From Gonapodya sp. JEL0774 (Eukaryota; Monoblepharomycota; Monoblepharidomycetes; Monoblepharidales; Gonapodyaceae): DNA of 10,100 bases. The notes beneath the pieces are model-generated. The model worked only from the letters and a program-made list of their open reading frames with translations, did no database searches and had not been told where the DNA came from. Shown here in pieces: positions 1-8,814 of the stretch; within the stretch, counting starts at the first letter, position 1, and each line of letters starts with the position of its first letter. The stretch covers positions 1 through 10,100 of the forward strand of contig JADIIX010000392.1 of the NCBI GenBank assembly GCA_027604505.1, given 5' to 3'. A program made the position numbers and the translations under genes.

Positions 1-2
1 AG

Positions 3-655
3 CCACAAGCCCCCAATATTCACGTGAGTGCATGGTTCACTGAATTCAGAAATTCGTCGCTGAGAGACAATCGCCCTGCATTCTGTTCCGACAATAGCCA
101 CAAGTCCACAATACTCTCGTGAGTTGTTTTCCGTGTCCTTCAACACTTTGGTCTCATACATTCTTGTCGTTTGGTAATTAGCCACGTCCCCGCAATACTC
201 ACCTACGTCACCTTCGTATTCGCCCACATCCCCATCCTACTCTCCGACCTCACCTTCGTATTCTCCGACCAGTCCGAGCTACTCCCCTACTAGTCCCGGG
301 GTCGGTGGAGGTGGCGCGGGCCCCCATGTTCCCCCACCCGGCCCATCGTATTCCCCATTGGCTGGTATGTTTGACAGAACCTCACTGAATTGTCCTATCC
401 TAACCATCAAACGTTCCTGATATCTTTAGGAGCTACGAGCCCGACATACAGTCGTGAGTATACCAAGAAACACTACCGACTCTTGTGATGGAGTCGAAGG
501 TCTAAGCGGTCGGGTACCGGAAAATAGCCTACAGTGCCGGTGCTTCCTCACCAAACTATTCTCCGCCGGTGCCAATGTCCCCCTATCCACGTGCTGGGTC
601 CGGAACCAATGGCCCGTCAGGAACAGGTACTGGTGTGAACGGGAAGAAGAAATAG
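3..655 (+). CDS. RPB1: RNA polymerase II largest subunit, C-terminal end (partial, 5' part outside window)
   Basis: RPB1 carries the heptad-repeat C-terminal domain (CTD) whose phosphorylation couples transcription to RNA processing in the nucleus. Exons read by eye: 3-23, 98-118, 182-364, 430-453 and 528-655. Introns are 24-97, 119-181, 365-429 and 454-527, all GT..AG, and bases 1-2 (ag) look like the end of another intron. The frame gives three TSPQYSP units, then four consensus TSPSYSP units, then a Gly/Pro-rich spacer, two looser YSP motifs and a Ser/Gly/Thr-rich tip ending in three lysines before TAG at 653-655. The first two exons are 21 nt each and encode exactly one heptad. Three introns split the same proline codon (YS-P) in phase 1. 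The repeat motif makes the family certain. The catalytic body lies upstream of the window. The exon joins rest on splice consensus and frame only. Confidence 0.93.
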
Positions 656-1550
656 AATTGTGGATGCAAAGGTACGTTGGTTGAAGCTTGGGGGATCGGG
701 TGATATGCCACCTCACGCGGCGCACTCCGCCCGCGGTTCCACGACCCGGTAGAGTAGTAGCGGTGGTGGAATGGAATGGCCTCTTCTCGAACGTTCGGAC
801 GCTTCGACCGATTTGCCGGGCTTTGGCACGTTTCTCTTCCATTCGCCTCTCTAATGTACAAAAGAACACCCAAAAACAAGCAATACTATCACGAAATTTT
901 TGCAGATTGAAAGATCAATTGGCGAAGATGATTGTGTGCTCACATTTGGAAGGCGCCAGACTGTGTGAACAGCGTGATACTCGCAGATCCGATAGTTGAG
1001 CGTTCATTCTGTAATTGCTTAACAGTCAATACGATATTCTCATATCAAATGAACACTTTGACGGTCAATATATGCAGCTGACGGTGGCAATCCGGATTAG
1101 TCGTCATGGGAGCTTTATCCTTGCAAATTCTACGTCGCTGATGAACGGAATGTGTCTGATTTCTACTCAAGGATGCATGCATTGATCATAATGCACTTGA
1201 CGAGGGCCATGCGGTGTCAGTGTTTGGTTCATATTCCCTCGGTACCACTGCATAATCTTGGAATTCGAGAGCCTGAGCGTGTTAGGTCATGCTTGTTGCG
1301 AGTAACAGAAGTTGTGCACATTCACAAACTCCATTCATGCTCGCCGACTTTGCGTTACCCTGATACGGTGGGTTGTGGTGGGTTCAAGATTGGCCGCTGA
1401 ATTCGTATGCTTCGAACGAGTTCTTCGTCGACGTAACTTCAATCACGATATGGCCAGCATAATTGAAAGGAACATGCGGTCGAGGTAAGAACCATTGGTT
1501 ATACCTTCAGTTCGGCTGACCGTTACGTCACGAAAATATCCTGTTCGGGA
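656..1550. other. Intergenic region between RPB1 and the SH3 membrane protein gene
   Basis: About 900 bases without a recognisable gene. The first part must hold the RPB1 3' UTR and the last part the promoter and 5' UTR of the next gene. Short open frames occur on both strands between 690 and 1000 and again at 1152-1400, but none shows a known motif, credible splice sites or a protein-like composition. The stretch around 690-850 appears more GC-rich than its surroundings. An inverted CCAAT box (ATTGG) lies near 1494, about 55 bases before the ATG at 1551, and could be a promoter element. That is a weak, chance-prone match. No tRNA-like or repeat structure was seen. Confidence 0.5.
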
Positions 1551-3256
1551 ATGTCCACTTCATGCTCACCACCAAAACCGTCTGACGCGCATATGCTCTC
1601 TTTTCAATTGCTCAGTATCGCCACTATCTTTCTAATATTGGCTCTAGTGACTGCGGTTGTCGGTCGGTCGCCCAATACGAAGTTGGTGGACAATGCTCCC
1701 TCCCGATGGGCACGACACCCTGATCGACACGGAGCTAATCACCACCGTGAGTTCCCTCTTGTACAACGTCCATTGTCTGGAGTGTCAGTTCATCTTCTGA
1801 TGTGCTGGCTGTACTGAATCGAAACTGACTGGGTCCCGGTATCATGGCAGGGCGTCAATTGAACTCAACTATCGATACACCTGCGTGCTTATCAGGACAG
1901 ACTCTGTGCTTTCAATCGTGTATCTCTGCGAGTAGTAACTGTGTAAGTTTGACTGTCCCGGAACACTTTTTCTCCGCGCTGGTGTAACTTCAGACGTTGG
2001 ACTAGTGCTCCACCCTCGACGTGTTTTGCCAGAGCAGTGGTATTGACTGTTGCTTAAAGGCATTTTGCTGTGGAAACAATACAGTGTGTTTAGGCTCCGG
2101 CGCAAACAAATCCTGTTCATCTTTCCTCCAGTAAGAGAAGAATTCACATTTGCGTCGTTTTTTGTCTTTCTTTTAAGTTGTCACTGTCTGCAGCTCTGCT
2201 TCGGACTTAACTGAGAACTCAAGCCTCTCTCTAGGATCTATTGTGGGTGGTACACTTGCGGGCATTGGCGCATTTGTTGCCCTGGGTCTTGCGTTCTGGC
2301 TGTCGCGAAGAAGGTCTTCTTCTCTCGCTGCAACTGAGGAAGCTGTTGAAAAAAGGTTAGCTTGGAAACATATTGCGTCGTCTGGCTATGCATCCAGTGG
2401 CTCACAATTGTTGTTCTTGCACCTCATATGTTCCTCATGTTCAAATGGTCTTTCGGATCTCACGTAATCGTCGGCACGATGAAAACCAATAGCGAGAGTC
2501 CGGAACCGCCCAATTTTGTGCCGGTATGTGCTACCATTCACATCACAGCTTGTTGCTCTATGATGTTTAGCATTTCGCTTTCATTTCCTCGTGGTGACCA
2601 GCCACATTGGCTTTTCGCACGACTCGCAGGACCAAGTGGGCTGAATCAAATCAGCGTTGAATACATCGGATCATTATGTACCGCCGTATCTTCGGTGTGT
2701 TGTAATTTTCAATGCGCTCTCCGTTTTGGGGCTGAGCATGATTATTGCCATCTCAGTACACACCCAAGGCAGAGGACGAAATGCCTTTGGAAGTGAGAAA
2801 TCGTGTTCGTCTGAAGCGAGTATTCAGAGACGGATGGGGCATTGGTGAAAAGTAAGTAAATCGCACGTGCCACCTCGATAGAATCCTTCTGACAAAACTA
2901 TTTCTGTGATCAAGTCTTGAAACCGGTGCTCGTGGGATGCTCCCACTGTACGTAACAAACTGCCCAATTAACAATCCCTGCGACTAATATCACCATAAAT
3001 ATCCCGCAGGTCCTGCCTGGAGTTCGCAGATGATGGCAGCTTTCCATCCTACGCGCCGTCTGCCCTCACATCGCATTCTCCCCGTCGGCGTAGCGAGTCC
3101 GCTATCAAGATTCCATCTGCGCTTGTAAATGCACCATTGGGGAACTCCGGGCCTGGGGGCCCACCCCGATCACATACGACCCTGTCGCAGTCCATCTTCA
3201 TTGCCGGCAATAACCTCAATATCGAAGTTCAAAAAGACAATCAAACGGCAGCTTGA
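1551..3256 (+). CDS. Single-pass membrane protein with Cys-rich ectodomain and cytoplasmic SH3 domain
   Basis: Nine exons: 1551-1746, 1851-1942, 2006-2130, 2194-2355, 2493-2523, 2602-2694, 2757-2851, 2915-2947, 3010-3256 (TGA), giving 357 residues. Residues about 15-38 are a hydrophobic signal sequence. A second ATG at 1593 (Met15) would give a tidier signal peptide. The ectodomain has 12 cysteines between residues 78 and 133, including three CC pairs, and several N-x-S/T sites. A Gly-rich membrane helix spans about 154-174 and is followed by three arginines. Residues about 229-281 form an SH3 domain: a YTP strand at 234-236, an acidic EDE turn at 239-241, DGWG at 258-261 and GMLPL at 272-276. 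A Ser/Pro-rich, partly basic tail follows. The topology resembles a fungal surface sensor or adaptor that binds proline-rich partners at the plasma membrane, but that role is inferred. Sho1 is different: four membrane helices. Exons 5 and 6 are the least certain because the donor at 2356 is weak and the intron it starts (2356-2492) is long. Confidence 0.75.
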
Positions 3257-3628
3257 CCTCTTGAGATTCAGGAATTATGCCGCTCAGCTCAATACCCAAT
3301 ATTTACCCCCGAGATCCATTGGCGAAAAGCGTTCTCTTTAAGACCCACAGAAATCAATGATTCTCTCTTGCCAAACCCCTCGAATACCTATTTCACTCAA
3401 TTTGGTTTACTTATGCTTGCGTTGTCTGAGCATTCTGCTTTACTCTATCCAACCTTATCGAGGCATTAACGAAAGAGTGTCATAGCGCTAAATATTAATG
3501 ATGTAACCGTACAACATCTGCACTTTATGAATGTTGGGAGTGGAGTTTTCTTTATTTTCGCCTGAATTACTTGCGCAAAACAATCCGGTGACGGGGCCAA
3601 TTGCCGGCAGCCACATAATGCATTCCCA
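3257..3628. other. Convergent 3' intergenic region
   Basis: The genes on either side point at each other, so these 372 bases should hold both 3' UTRs and both polyadenylation regions. The sequence is AT-richer than the coding exons. Open frames seen here are short and have no recognisable motif. One AATAAA hexamer on the minus strand is listed separately. No clear plus-strand hexamer was found for the SH3 gene. Confidence 0.55.
3551..3556 (-). terminator. Possible polyadenylation hexamer (AATAAA) of the aldo/keto reductase gene
   Basis: The plus strand reads tttatt, so the minus strand reads AATAAA, 73 bases after the reductase stop codon. Distance and orientation suit a 3' end signal, but fungal polyadenylation signals are loose and this AT-rich stretch could carry the hexamer by chance. 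Confidence 0.35.
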
Positions 3629-5769
3629 CTATTTGACAATTTTTCCAGCCATCTGTGTGAACCTATTTTCCTCCCAAGATGTACCACCTGGAAGTTAACC
3701 GAGAAATAGATGTAATTCGGCCGCCACACTCAACTTTCGGCTTCGACAAGTACTCACCGAGGAAGTTGTGCGGAAACCCGAGATCAAACTCGGAAACTTT
3801 CTTAATGGCCACCAGGTCGTCGGAGTCAAGTTTGACCTCAAGAGCGGCGATGTTCTCCTGCAGGTCGCGTGAGGAGTGTGACCATTTGTTAATTCAACCA
3901 AAAGATATGTGTGTGTTATTATGCAGCTTGTCCATCTGTTAACCGAGAATCGTCGGAAGTCCTCACCTTTAGTTGAGCAAGTGTCCGCTGCCCGAGAAGC
4001 ACAGTGTTGATTCCAGGTTGAGCGAGTGCCCAAGAGATGCATACTGTAGGTTATTCGAGCAGTAAACAAAACGTACTTCCGGTGTAGCTGGTAAGAGACT
4101 CAACACTCGTTACACACCTTGAGCCATTGTGCACCCATGCTTCTTGGCAACTCGTTCAACTTCCTCGGCGATATCGTAATCCTTGTCTGTCATGTTCACA
4201 GTCCGGTAGCCCTCCTCAACTTTCCCTTGTCCCCGCTTGTATTTCCCAGTATACTGTAAAAAATATGGTCGCCCGTTGATTTATTGGATGGCGCACAGTG
4301 AATAGTTGTGATCGCTGTGCTAACTCGCCTTTCCCTGACCGACGACTCCCCATGGTGTGACGGACATGCCAAAGTGTTTGCACATCGGCCTTTCAAAAGC
4401 GACCGAGGATTAAAGGGCGTGCAACAACACGTCAGGATGCACTCGGGTGGTTGCTCACATCACATCGCGTTCCAGATCTCTCAATCCCATGTTGTACTGA
4501 TAACGGTTGAGAATACAGTTACTTGTGACTCGCAAAACAATGTTAGGAGGTTACTTCTACCAACTCACATGACCTTGGTATAAGACGAACGGTGTCCAAC
4601 CCTTCTGTTCCGCGAGCATGTTCGCGGTCGCGACAACCCACGCTGGGGCGTCGGAGATGGCGGGGTAGAGGACTTTACCTTGCAGAACGAGGGAGTGGAA
4701 AGTAGACATAACTTCTTCAGGGGATGAGAGGTAGGTCCAATACTTTAGTGGTTGCGGTAGAGCAAATGAAATCAATCATTTCGCCGAATGAACAAGAACA
4801 AAGGAGTAACTAGAGAAGAAAACAGATCATGCAAGTCCTGCGTGACTTACGTGGATATAGTAGACATCAATGTAAGTGGTCTGAAGACGCTTTAAGCTGT
4901 TCAATTGTATATGACGTCAACATTTTAGTGAGCTCGCGAATAGCATTCCCGGGCACACCGCGAGACCCACCTCCGCTCCAAACACAGAACCATGTTCTTT
5001 CTGGCATTCCCTTCGTTGTTCACATTGTTCACACCGTCCTTGACTAGCCCAGAGAACTTGGTCGCGATAACGAGACTATCTCGACAGTTGCGTGCCGCCA
5101 TCATCTCGCCGAGCCAGGTCTCAGAATCACCGAGCTGATAGCTGCAATTAGAGGTTAGTTTGACTATCTGCGGTACGTCTGCAGAATACCTTCGATTGCG
5201 ACTCACTTGACAGCGGTGTCTATGAAATTACCACCCATCTAGAATAAGAGGACATCCCGTCTATGAGGAACGGTACAATAGAGGGAAAAGAAACCGCTGC
5301 CGCGATACGGACCTCCACATAGTAGTCGAATATTTTGGCGGCTTCTTCCTTTGAACAAGTTCCGAGCGCCGATTCCCAGCCTTTGTGACAATACCCATCA
5401 AGTTATCCATCATCAAGTGAGAGAGTAAGAGAAATGTACCTTGTCCGAAATTCATTGCGCCTTTGGGATGACATTCGACGGGTAGGTGAGGGTACATCAA
5501 AAAGGGGGATTCATTATGTATGAACGTAGTTTCCGTCCCTCCGAGCTTCTCAGACTCTCACCAAGTGTGATCGGGCTGACCCTCACTGCAGCTTTCTCAG
5601 ATAGCCTTCGATACTCTCCGAGCTTGGACTTCGCCTGCGATTGCGTGTTCCGAAGGGTGTACTTAAAAACGCATCTTGCAGGCAGCTTTGGACCCAATCA
5701 ACTCACGGGTGGGTTGAAAAATGCGGACGCGAACGCATTCGGTGGTGGCGCTTGTGTGCTAGAGGACAT
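3629..5769 (-). CDS. Aldo/keto reductase, aryl-alcohol dehydrogenase / norsolorinic acid reductase type
   Basis: NAD(P)H-dependent reductase with a TIM-barrel fold, probably cytosolic, reducing aldehydes or ketones. Fourteen exons on the minus strand: 5769-5707, 5634-5562, 5460-5440, 5380-5313, 5238-5207, 5141-4971, 4896-4851, 4742-4569, 4496-4459, 4389-4329, 4253-4118, 4043-3967, 3857-3758, 3687-3629. All phases agree, giving 372 residues, which is normal for the family. Motifs: LGEYRRLS and RVSPITLGAMNFG near the N-terminus; GGNFIDTAVNYQ with Asp82 and Tyr87; VIATKF with Lys114; DVYYIH with His158. This is a complete Asp-Tyr-Lys-His tetrad. SDAPAWVV (188-195), FGM..TPWGVVGQGK, and a C-terminal GQRTL..LKENI segment where NADP phosphate is usually bound are also present. 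Intron 10 (4328-4254) begins with GC instead of GT, and exon 3 is only 21 nt. Substrate unknown: aryl aldehydes in lignin breakdown or a secondary-metabolite step are typical of relatives. No biosynthetic cluster is visible nearby. Confidence 0.93.
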
Positions 5770-5962
5770 CGTCGCTTGATTTGTTCTGAAAGTTGGTGCT
5801 ATATGTCGGCAAATTGAAGTTCCAGATCCGATCACCAAGTGCAACCAGATTCTCGTAATTCAAATTCAGTAGATTCCACTCTCTCAAGTACATTACGGGG
5901 CTCAACCACTGTGCACGAATTGAGGGGAGTACTGATGGAGGTATGTATATTTCGATCTGGTA
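5759..5962 (-). other. Open frame upstream of the reductase, possible gene remnant
   Basis: On the minus strand a stop-free frame of about 67 codons runs from 5962 to a TAG at 5761-5759, overlapping the reductase start codon in another frame. It reads as a Leu/Asn/Trp-rich segment such as MYLREWNLLNLNYENLVALG, which recalls leucine-rich-repeat spacing in fungal F-box proteins. A possible acceptor (ttatag) sits just before 5962. The opposite strand is also open here and ends at a good donor (gtatgt at 5941), so the strand is ambiguous. It could equally be the reductase promoter and 5' UTR with chance openness. Confidence 0.2.
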
Positions 5963-6690
5963 CTATAACAACCAATGCCGTTCTGTAGATATGGTCCGTC
6001 TACCAACCCAAGGGATCACTTGGATGAACGAAACCACCCGTTCTGTTGTCTCGGACAAACAATTGCTGGCTCTTTTCATCCTGATCTGGTGTGTATTGTG
6101 CGACTGTGAAGTAGCACGCGGCCAAGCTAAGTGTGCACAAGTACTTTTTGATTATCACGAAGGACAGGCAGTCCTCACAAAGCTCAGGTCGAAATTACGT
6201 CATTTAGCCAATATGTGCTTGCTGCCCAAAGTAATAGGCCGTTCCAAAGCTGTGCCGAGCGGGTGTTGGAACGCGAATCCTCCTTGAGTCAATAGGAGCA
6301 CAGAGCATTACCAGGAAGACAGCCCACTCATACACGTCTCAGGACAGTATAGGTAAATGCATTGTAAATCTGTACCGGGACGTCCCAAAACTTCTTGAAC
6401 CTCGAGTTTTGAAGATCGGCAACGGTTGCCACGTCCCGTATGACACGTGACTCGGACCGTTTGTGTGACCGACCACCAGGCGGACCGCAAATTGACGAAA
6501 GAAGCAAAGCAAACAAACTCGAGACGAGAAATCAGAAGACTCCAAACTATTTCAATCTGGCCTCTGAGTTTTTTTCTCTCCAAGGACATTACGCTTTCTC
6601 GTCATCCTGAGTCACTATCACGGAACAAGTCAGGAGCCTGCAACCCCACTCAGCTTTCGTTTCCCCACATTCCCCTTTACCTGTGATTCA
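5770..6690. other. Divergent promoter region between reductase and carrier genes
   Basis: The two flanking genes are transcribed away from each other, so their promoters and 5' UTRs lie in these 920 bases. The only protein-like stretch is the low-confidence open frame near 5759-5962. A plus-strand frame at 5943-6287 and minus-strand frames at 6308-6589 have no recognisable motif and no supporting splice pattern. I looked for EF-hand loops that could extend the carrier upstream and found none. A pyrimidine tract before the carrier gene is listed separately. No clear TATA box was identified for either gene. Confidence 0.5.
6569..6581 (+). promoter_or_regulatory. Pyrimidine-rich tract upstream of the carrier gene
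   Basis: A run of T followed by CTCTCC lies about 110 bases before the carrier ATG. CT-rich tracts near transcription starts are common in filamentous fungal promoters. The match is compositional only, and there is no direct evidence of function. Confidence 0.25.
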
Positions 6691-8489
6691 ATGTACGCTC
6701 CAAACCTTCCTGCCCTACCAATGCATCCTGCTCTACCTCAACCTCACGCATCGGCGTCGGCGTCTTCGCTGGCTATTCCAGCGAGACATTCAGCTACACT
6801 TGCAGAATCGATCAACGGACCTTCTCGGGTGCTTTCAGCCCAAGCCGGACAGGTCTGGGACCATGTACAAAACGCTGCTCGTGTAGTCTACGAAGCGTTT
6901 CCCAGACCTGATGCCGAGGAGCTAAAGGACTCGATGAAAAGTTTTGGGGTCGGCAGTGTTGCGGGCGCTTTGGGCGCGTTTTCAGTTTTCCCTCTAGGTG
7001 AGTCCCACCAACCCATGGAAGTTTCAATCTCCATGTGATTGGAAGCTGCACGGGTCGTTAAAAATGCTGGGGCAGACAGGAGAAGGTCCATCATCTGCGA
7101 ATTTGAACAGGCCGACCATATATTTCAGGAAATATCCATGAAAACATATGTGAAGCCAGCGTGGACGCCAGAATGCTACAGCCTCTCACTTCTAAGATGC
7201 TAGTGTGAGCGGGGGGGTTTGACTTCAAGCATCTCTACGAGTGCGGGCCGCGTGTCCCGTCATTCACCCGACTGTGAATCACCTGCGGATGAGACTTCCG
7301 CTTTGAGCTGGTCCTTCACTGAATGGAATGCTCAAGTCTGCAAGTTGGAATTTGTCCTGTCGGAACATTATTGACATTCCATCTTCTTGCAACTTTAACT
7401 GCAGATGTTGCCAAAACCCGAATGCAGATGCAACGATTCACCACCACTCCAGGTGGTACGCTGGTCGAGGCGGCACGGTACGAAAGCATAGCTGACTGCT
7501 TTAAACAGATTTATCGTCAGGGCGGGATCCGGGCGCTCTATTCTGGGTGAGTTGGCTTGTGCAAACTCCGGGTGAATATTCGTTCGTTCACCCTCTTCTA
7601 ACCTATCAAACTAGGCTCACCCCCCAGCTCCTCGGAGTCGCACCCGAACAAGCGGTGAAGCTGACAGTCAACCGCCGCCTCCGAGCCTACATCCACAACC
7701 ACCTCCCGTCCTCCTCCGACCACCCGTCCCACTTGCCACCTCCAATCCTCCCGCTCCACCTCGAACTCGCTTCAGGCGCTGTCGCTGGTCTCGCTCAGTC
7801 AGTTTTCACCCAACCACTCGAGATTGTCAAGATCAAACTCCAGACTCACGGGGCACTGTTGAAGACCAGTCCACCCTACAAACCTGTGTCGACATACGAG
7901 GTGGTGCGAAATATCGGAGGTTTTAAGGGTCTGTATACTGGATTTAGGGCGTGTGCGGCGAGAGATGTCGCTTTCAACGGGTTGTATTTCCCAGTCTACG
8001 TGAGTAGTCAACTTTCTGCCATGGCCGGCGTGGGCTTTCCCAGGCATGTTCATGCGTACACCAACACGCTCCTGTCCCGTTCAGTTCTCCATCAAGCACC
8101 ACATCTTCCACGAACACCGACCCACCTTCGACCCTTCCAACGGCACGACCTCCCACTACAAACTCCCCTGGTACGAACTCCTCCTCTCCGGCTGCCTGGC
8201 TGGTATCCCTGCCTCATGGATCGTCACACCGCTCGACGTTGTCAAAACCCGCCTCCAAGCTGCCGACCCGAGGCACCCATTACCCGCCGCCGCCGTGTCG
8301 TCATCGACGCAAGTGTGGGGGAAAGGGCTCGCAGGGGAAATGTGGAGAATATACTGCAATGAAGGGGTCCGAGCCTTGTGGAAAGGTGGTCTGATGAGGG
8401 TGGCGAGGACGGCGCCGCAGACTGGTGTGACGTTGGCTGTGTGGGAAATTGTCGGTGGTTGGATTATGGGCGATGAGGTGGAGGAATAA
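6691..8489 (+). CDS. Mitochondrial carrier, aspartate/glutamate carrier-like, without EF-hand domain
   Basis: Inner-membrane metabolite carrier of the SLC25 family. Four exons: 6691-6997, 7405-7546, 7615-7999, 8085-8489 (TAA), giving 412 residues. The three-fold repeat is complete, each repeat with the PX[DE]XX[KR] motif: FPLDVAKTR (Asp103), QPLEIVKIK (Glu219) and TPLDVVKTR (Asp329). The segment LLGVAPEQAVKLTVN (155-169) and the GFRACAARDVAF stretch (Arg266-Asp267) closely resemble the aspartate/glutamate carriers (citrin/aralar, yeast Agc1), which exchange matrix aspartate for cytosolic glutamate in the malate-aspartate shuttle. The first ~85 residues are a Pro/Ala/Ser-rich leader with no EF-hand, whereas the animal carriers have a long calcium-binding N-terminal half. 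A TGA lies 6 bases before the ATG in frame, so exon 1 cannot simply extend upstream. Intron 1 is 407 nt and the other two are 68 and 85 nt. The family is certain and the substrate is inferred. Confidence 0.92.
6998..7404 (+). other. Unusually long intron 1 of the mitochondrial carrier gene
   Basis: It begins GTGAGT and ends TGCAG, and joins the Leu and Asp codons of the first carrier signature motif, so no coding exon is needed inside it. At 407 nt it is far longer than every other intron in the window (about 50-137 nt). It contains a perfect 7-bp inverted repeat with a 2-nt loop at 7120-7135, a run of seven G around 7209-7215 and several stop codons in every frame. No convincing snoRNA C/D box pair was found. 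Confidence 0.7.
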
Positions 8490-8698
8490 GGCCACCATGG
8501 CTATCAGAGTTTGGAGAGCCGGGAGGGATGGAAGGAACTGGTGGACTCGCCAGTGAATTTGTTGGTGGTTGACGGATTTCACACGTACATCATACTGGCT
8601 ACTGAGCAGAGTTGAGCTTGCGATACCCATTTCAGATACATTAGATATTGTGATGTACTTTTCGTAACAGTATTACGCGAACGGTTACATGTGAATTC
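8490..8698. other. 3' flank of the carrier gene
   Basis: About 200 bases after the carrier stop codon with no protein motif on either strand; presumably its 3' UTR. No AATAAA was seen here. The first plus-strand AATAAA downstream lies at about 8779 inside the tandem repeat, and its use is uncertain. Confidence 0.45.
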
Positions 8699-8802
8699 GT
8701 GCCAGTTTGTGCATCAAGCCGACTGCTTGATCTGGGTCAAATCCATAAGGGGGCACTTGGATCGCTGTCGTAATTTGAATAAAGGAACGATTCTAGAGAT
8801 GA
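8699..8802 (-). repeat. Tandem copy A of the F-box/LRR-like gene tail (degenerate)
   Basis: This segment matches 8868-8970 at roughly 80 percent by eye, offset by about 169 bases. Shared blocks include gcatcaagc, gcttgatct, gggtcaaatcc and gaataaaggaacgattctag. On the minus strand it encodes the same LESFLYS start as copy B. It then needs a one-base shift to follow it and soon reaches a stop. It is therefore a decayed duplicate of the gene's 3' tail lying beyond the gene's own stop codon. Confidence 0.8.
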
Positions 8803-8814
8803 GCGTTTTACTAC

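Noticed and set aside
182-300. Short tandem repeats that could look like a minisatellite or CRISPR-like array
   Set aside because: The 21-nt periodicity translates to the RPB1 YSPTSPS heptads with varied synonymous codons, so it is coding sequence under protein selection.
426-879. Minus-strand open frames over the RPB1 end and its 3' flank
   Set aside because: They lie antisense to the spliced RPB1 exons, show no motif and are rich in Arg/Pro as expected from reading a GC-rich flank.
1152-1400. 82-codon plus-strand frame between RPB1 and the SH3 gene
   Set aside because: No recognisable motif, no splice continuation that improves it and an unremarkable composition; treated as chance.
2657-2848. 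Hydrophobic frame that looks like a second membrane helix
   Set aside because: The hydrophobic part falls in the 2695-2756 intron, and the SH3 exon in another frame explains the following sequence much better.
2985-2987. TAA as the stop codon of the SH3 protein
   Set aside because: A strong donor (gtacgt at 2948) and an acceptor at 3009 splice this stop out and complete the SH3 domain with GMLPLSCLEF, followed by a long protein-like tail.
5943-6287. 114-codon plus-strand frame upstream of the carrier as a gene or EF-hand exon
   Set aside because: No EF-hand loop or other motif; its start overlaps a likely intron donor, and no splice path joins it to the carrier exon, which has an upstream in-frame stop.
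7799-8359. Several open frames antisense to the carrier exons
   Set aside because: They mirror GC-rich carrier exons whose plus-strand translation has all three carrier signature motifs.
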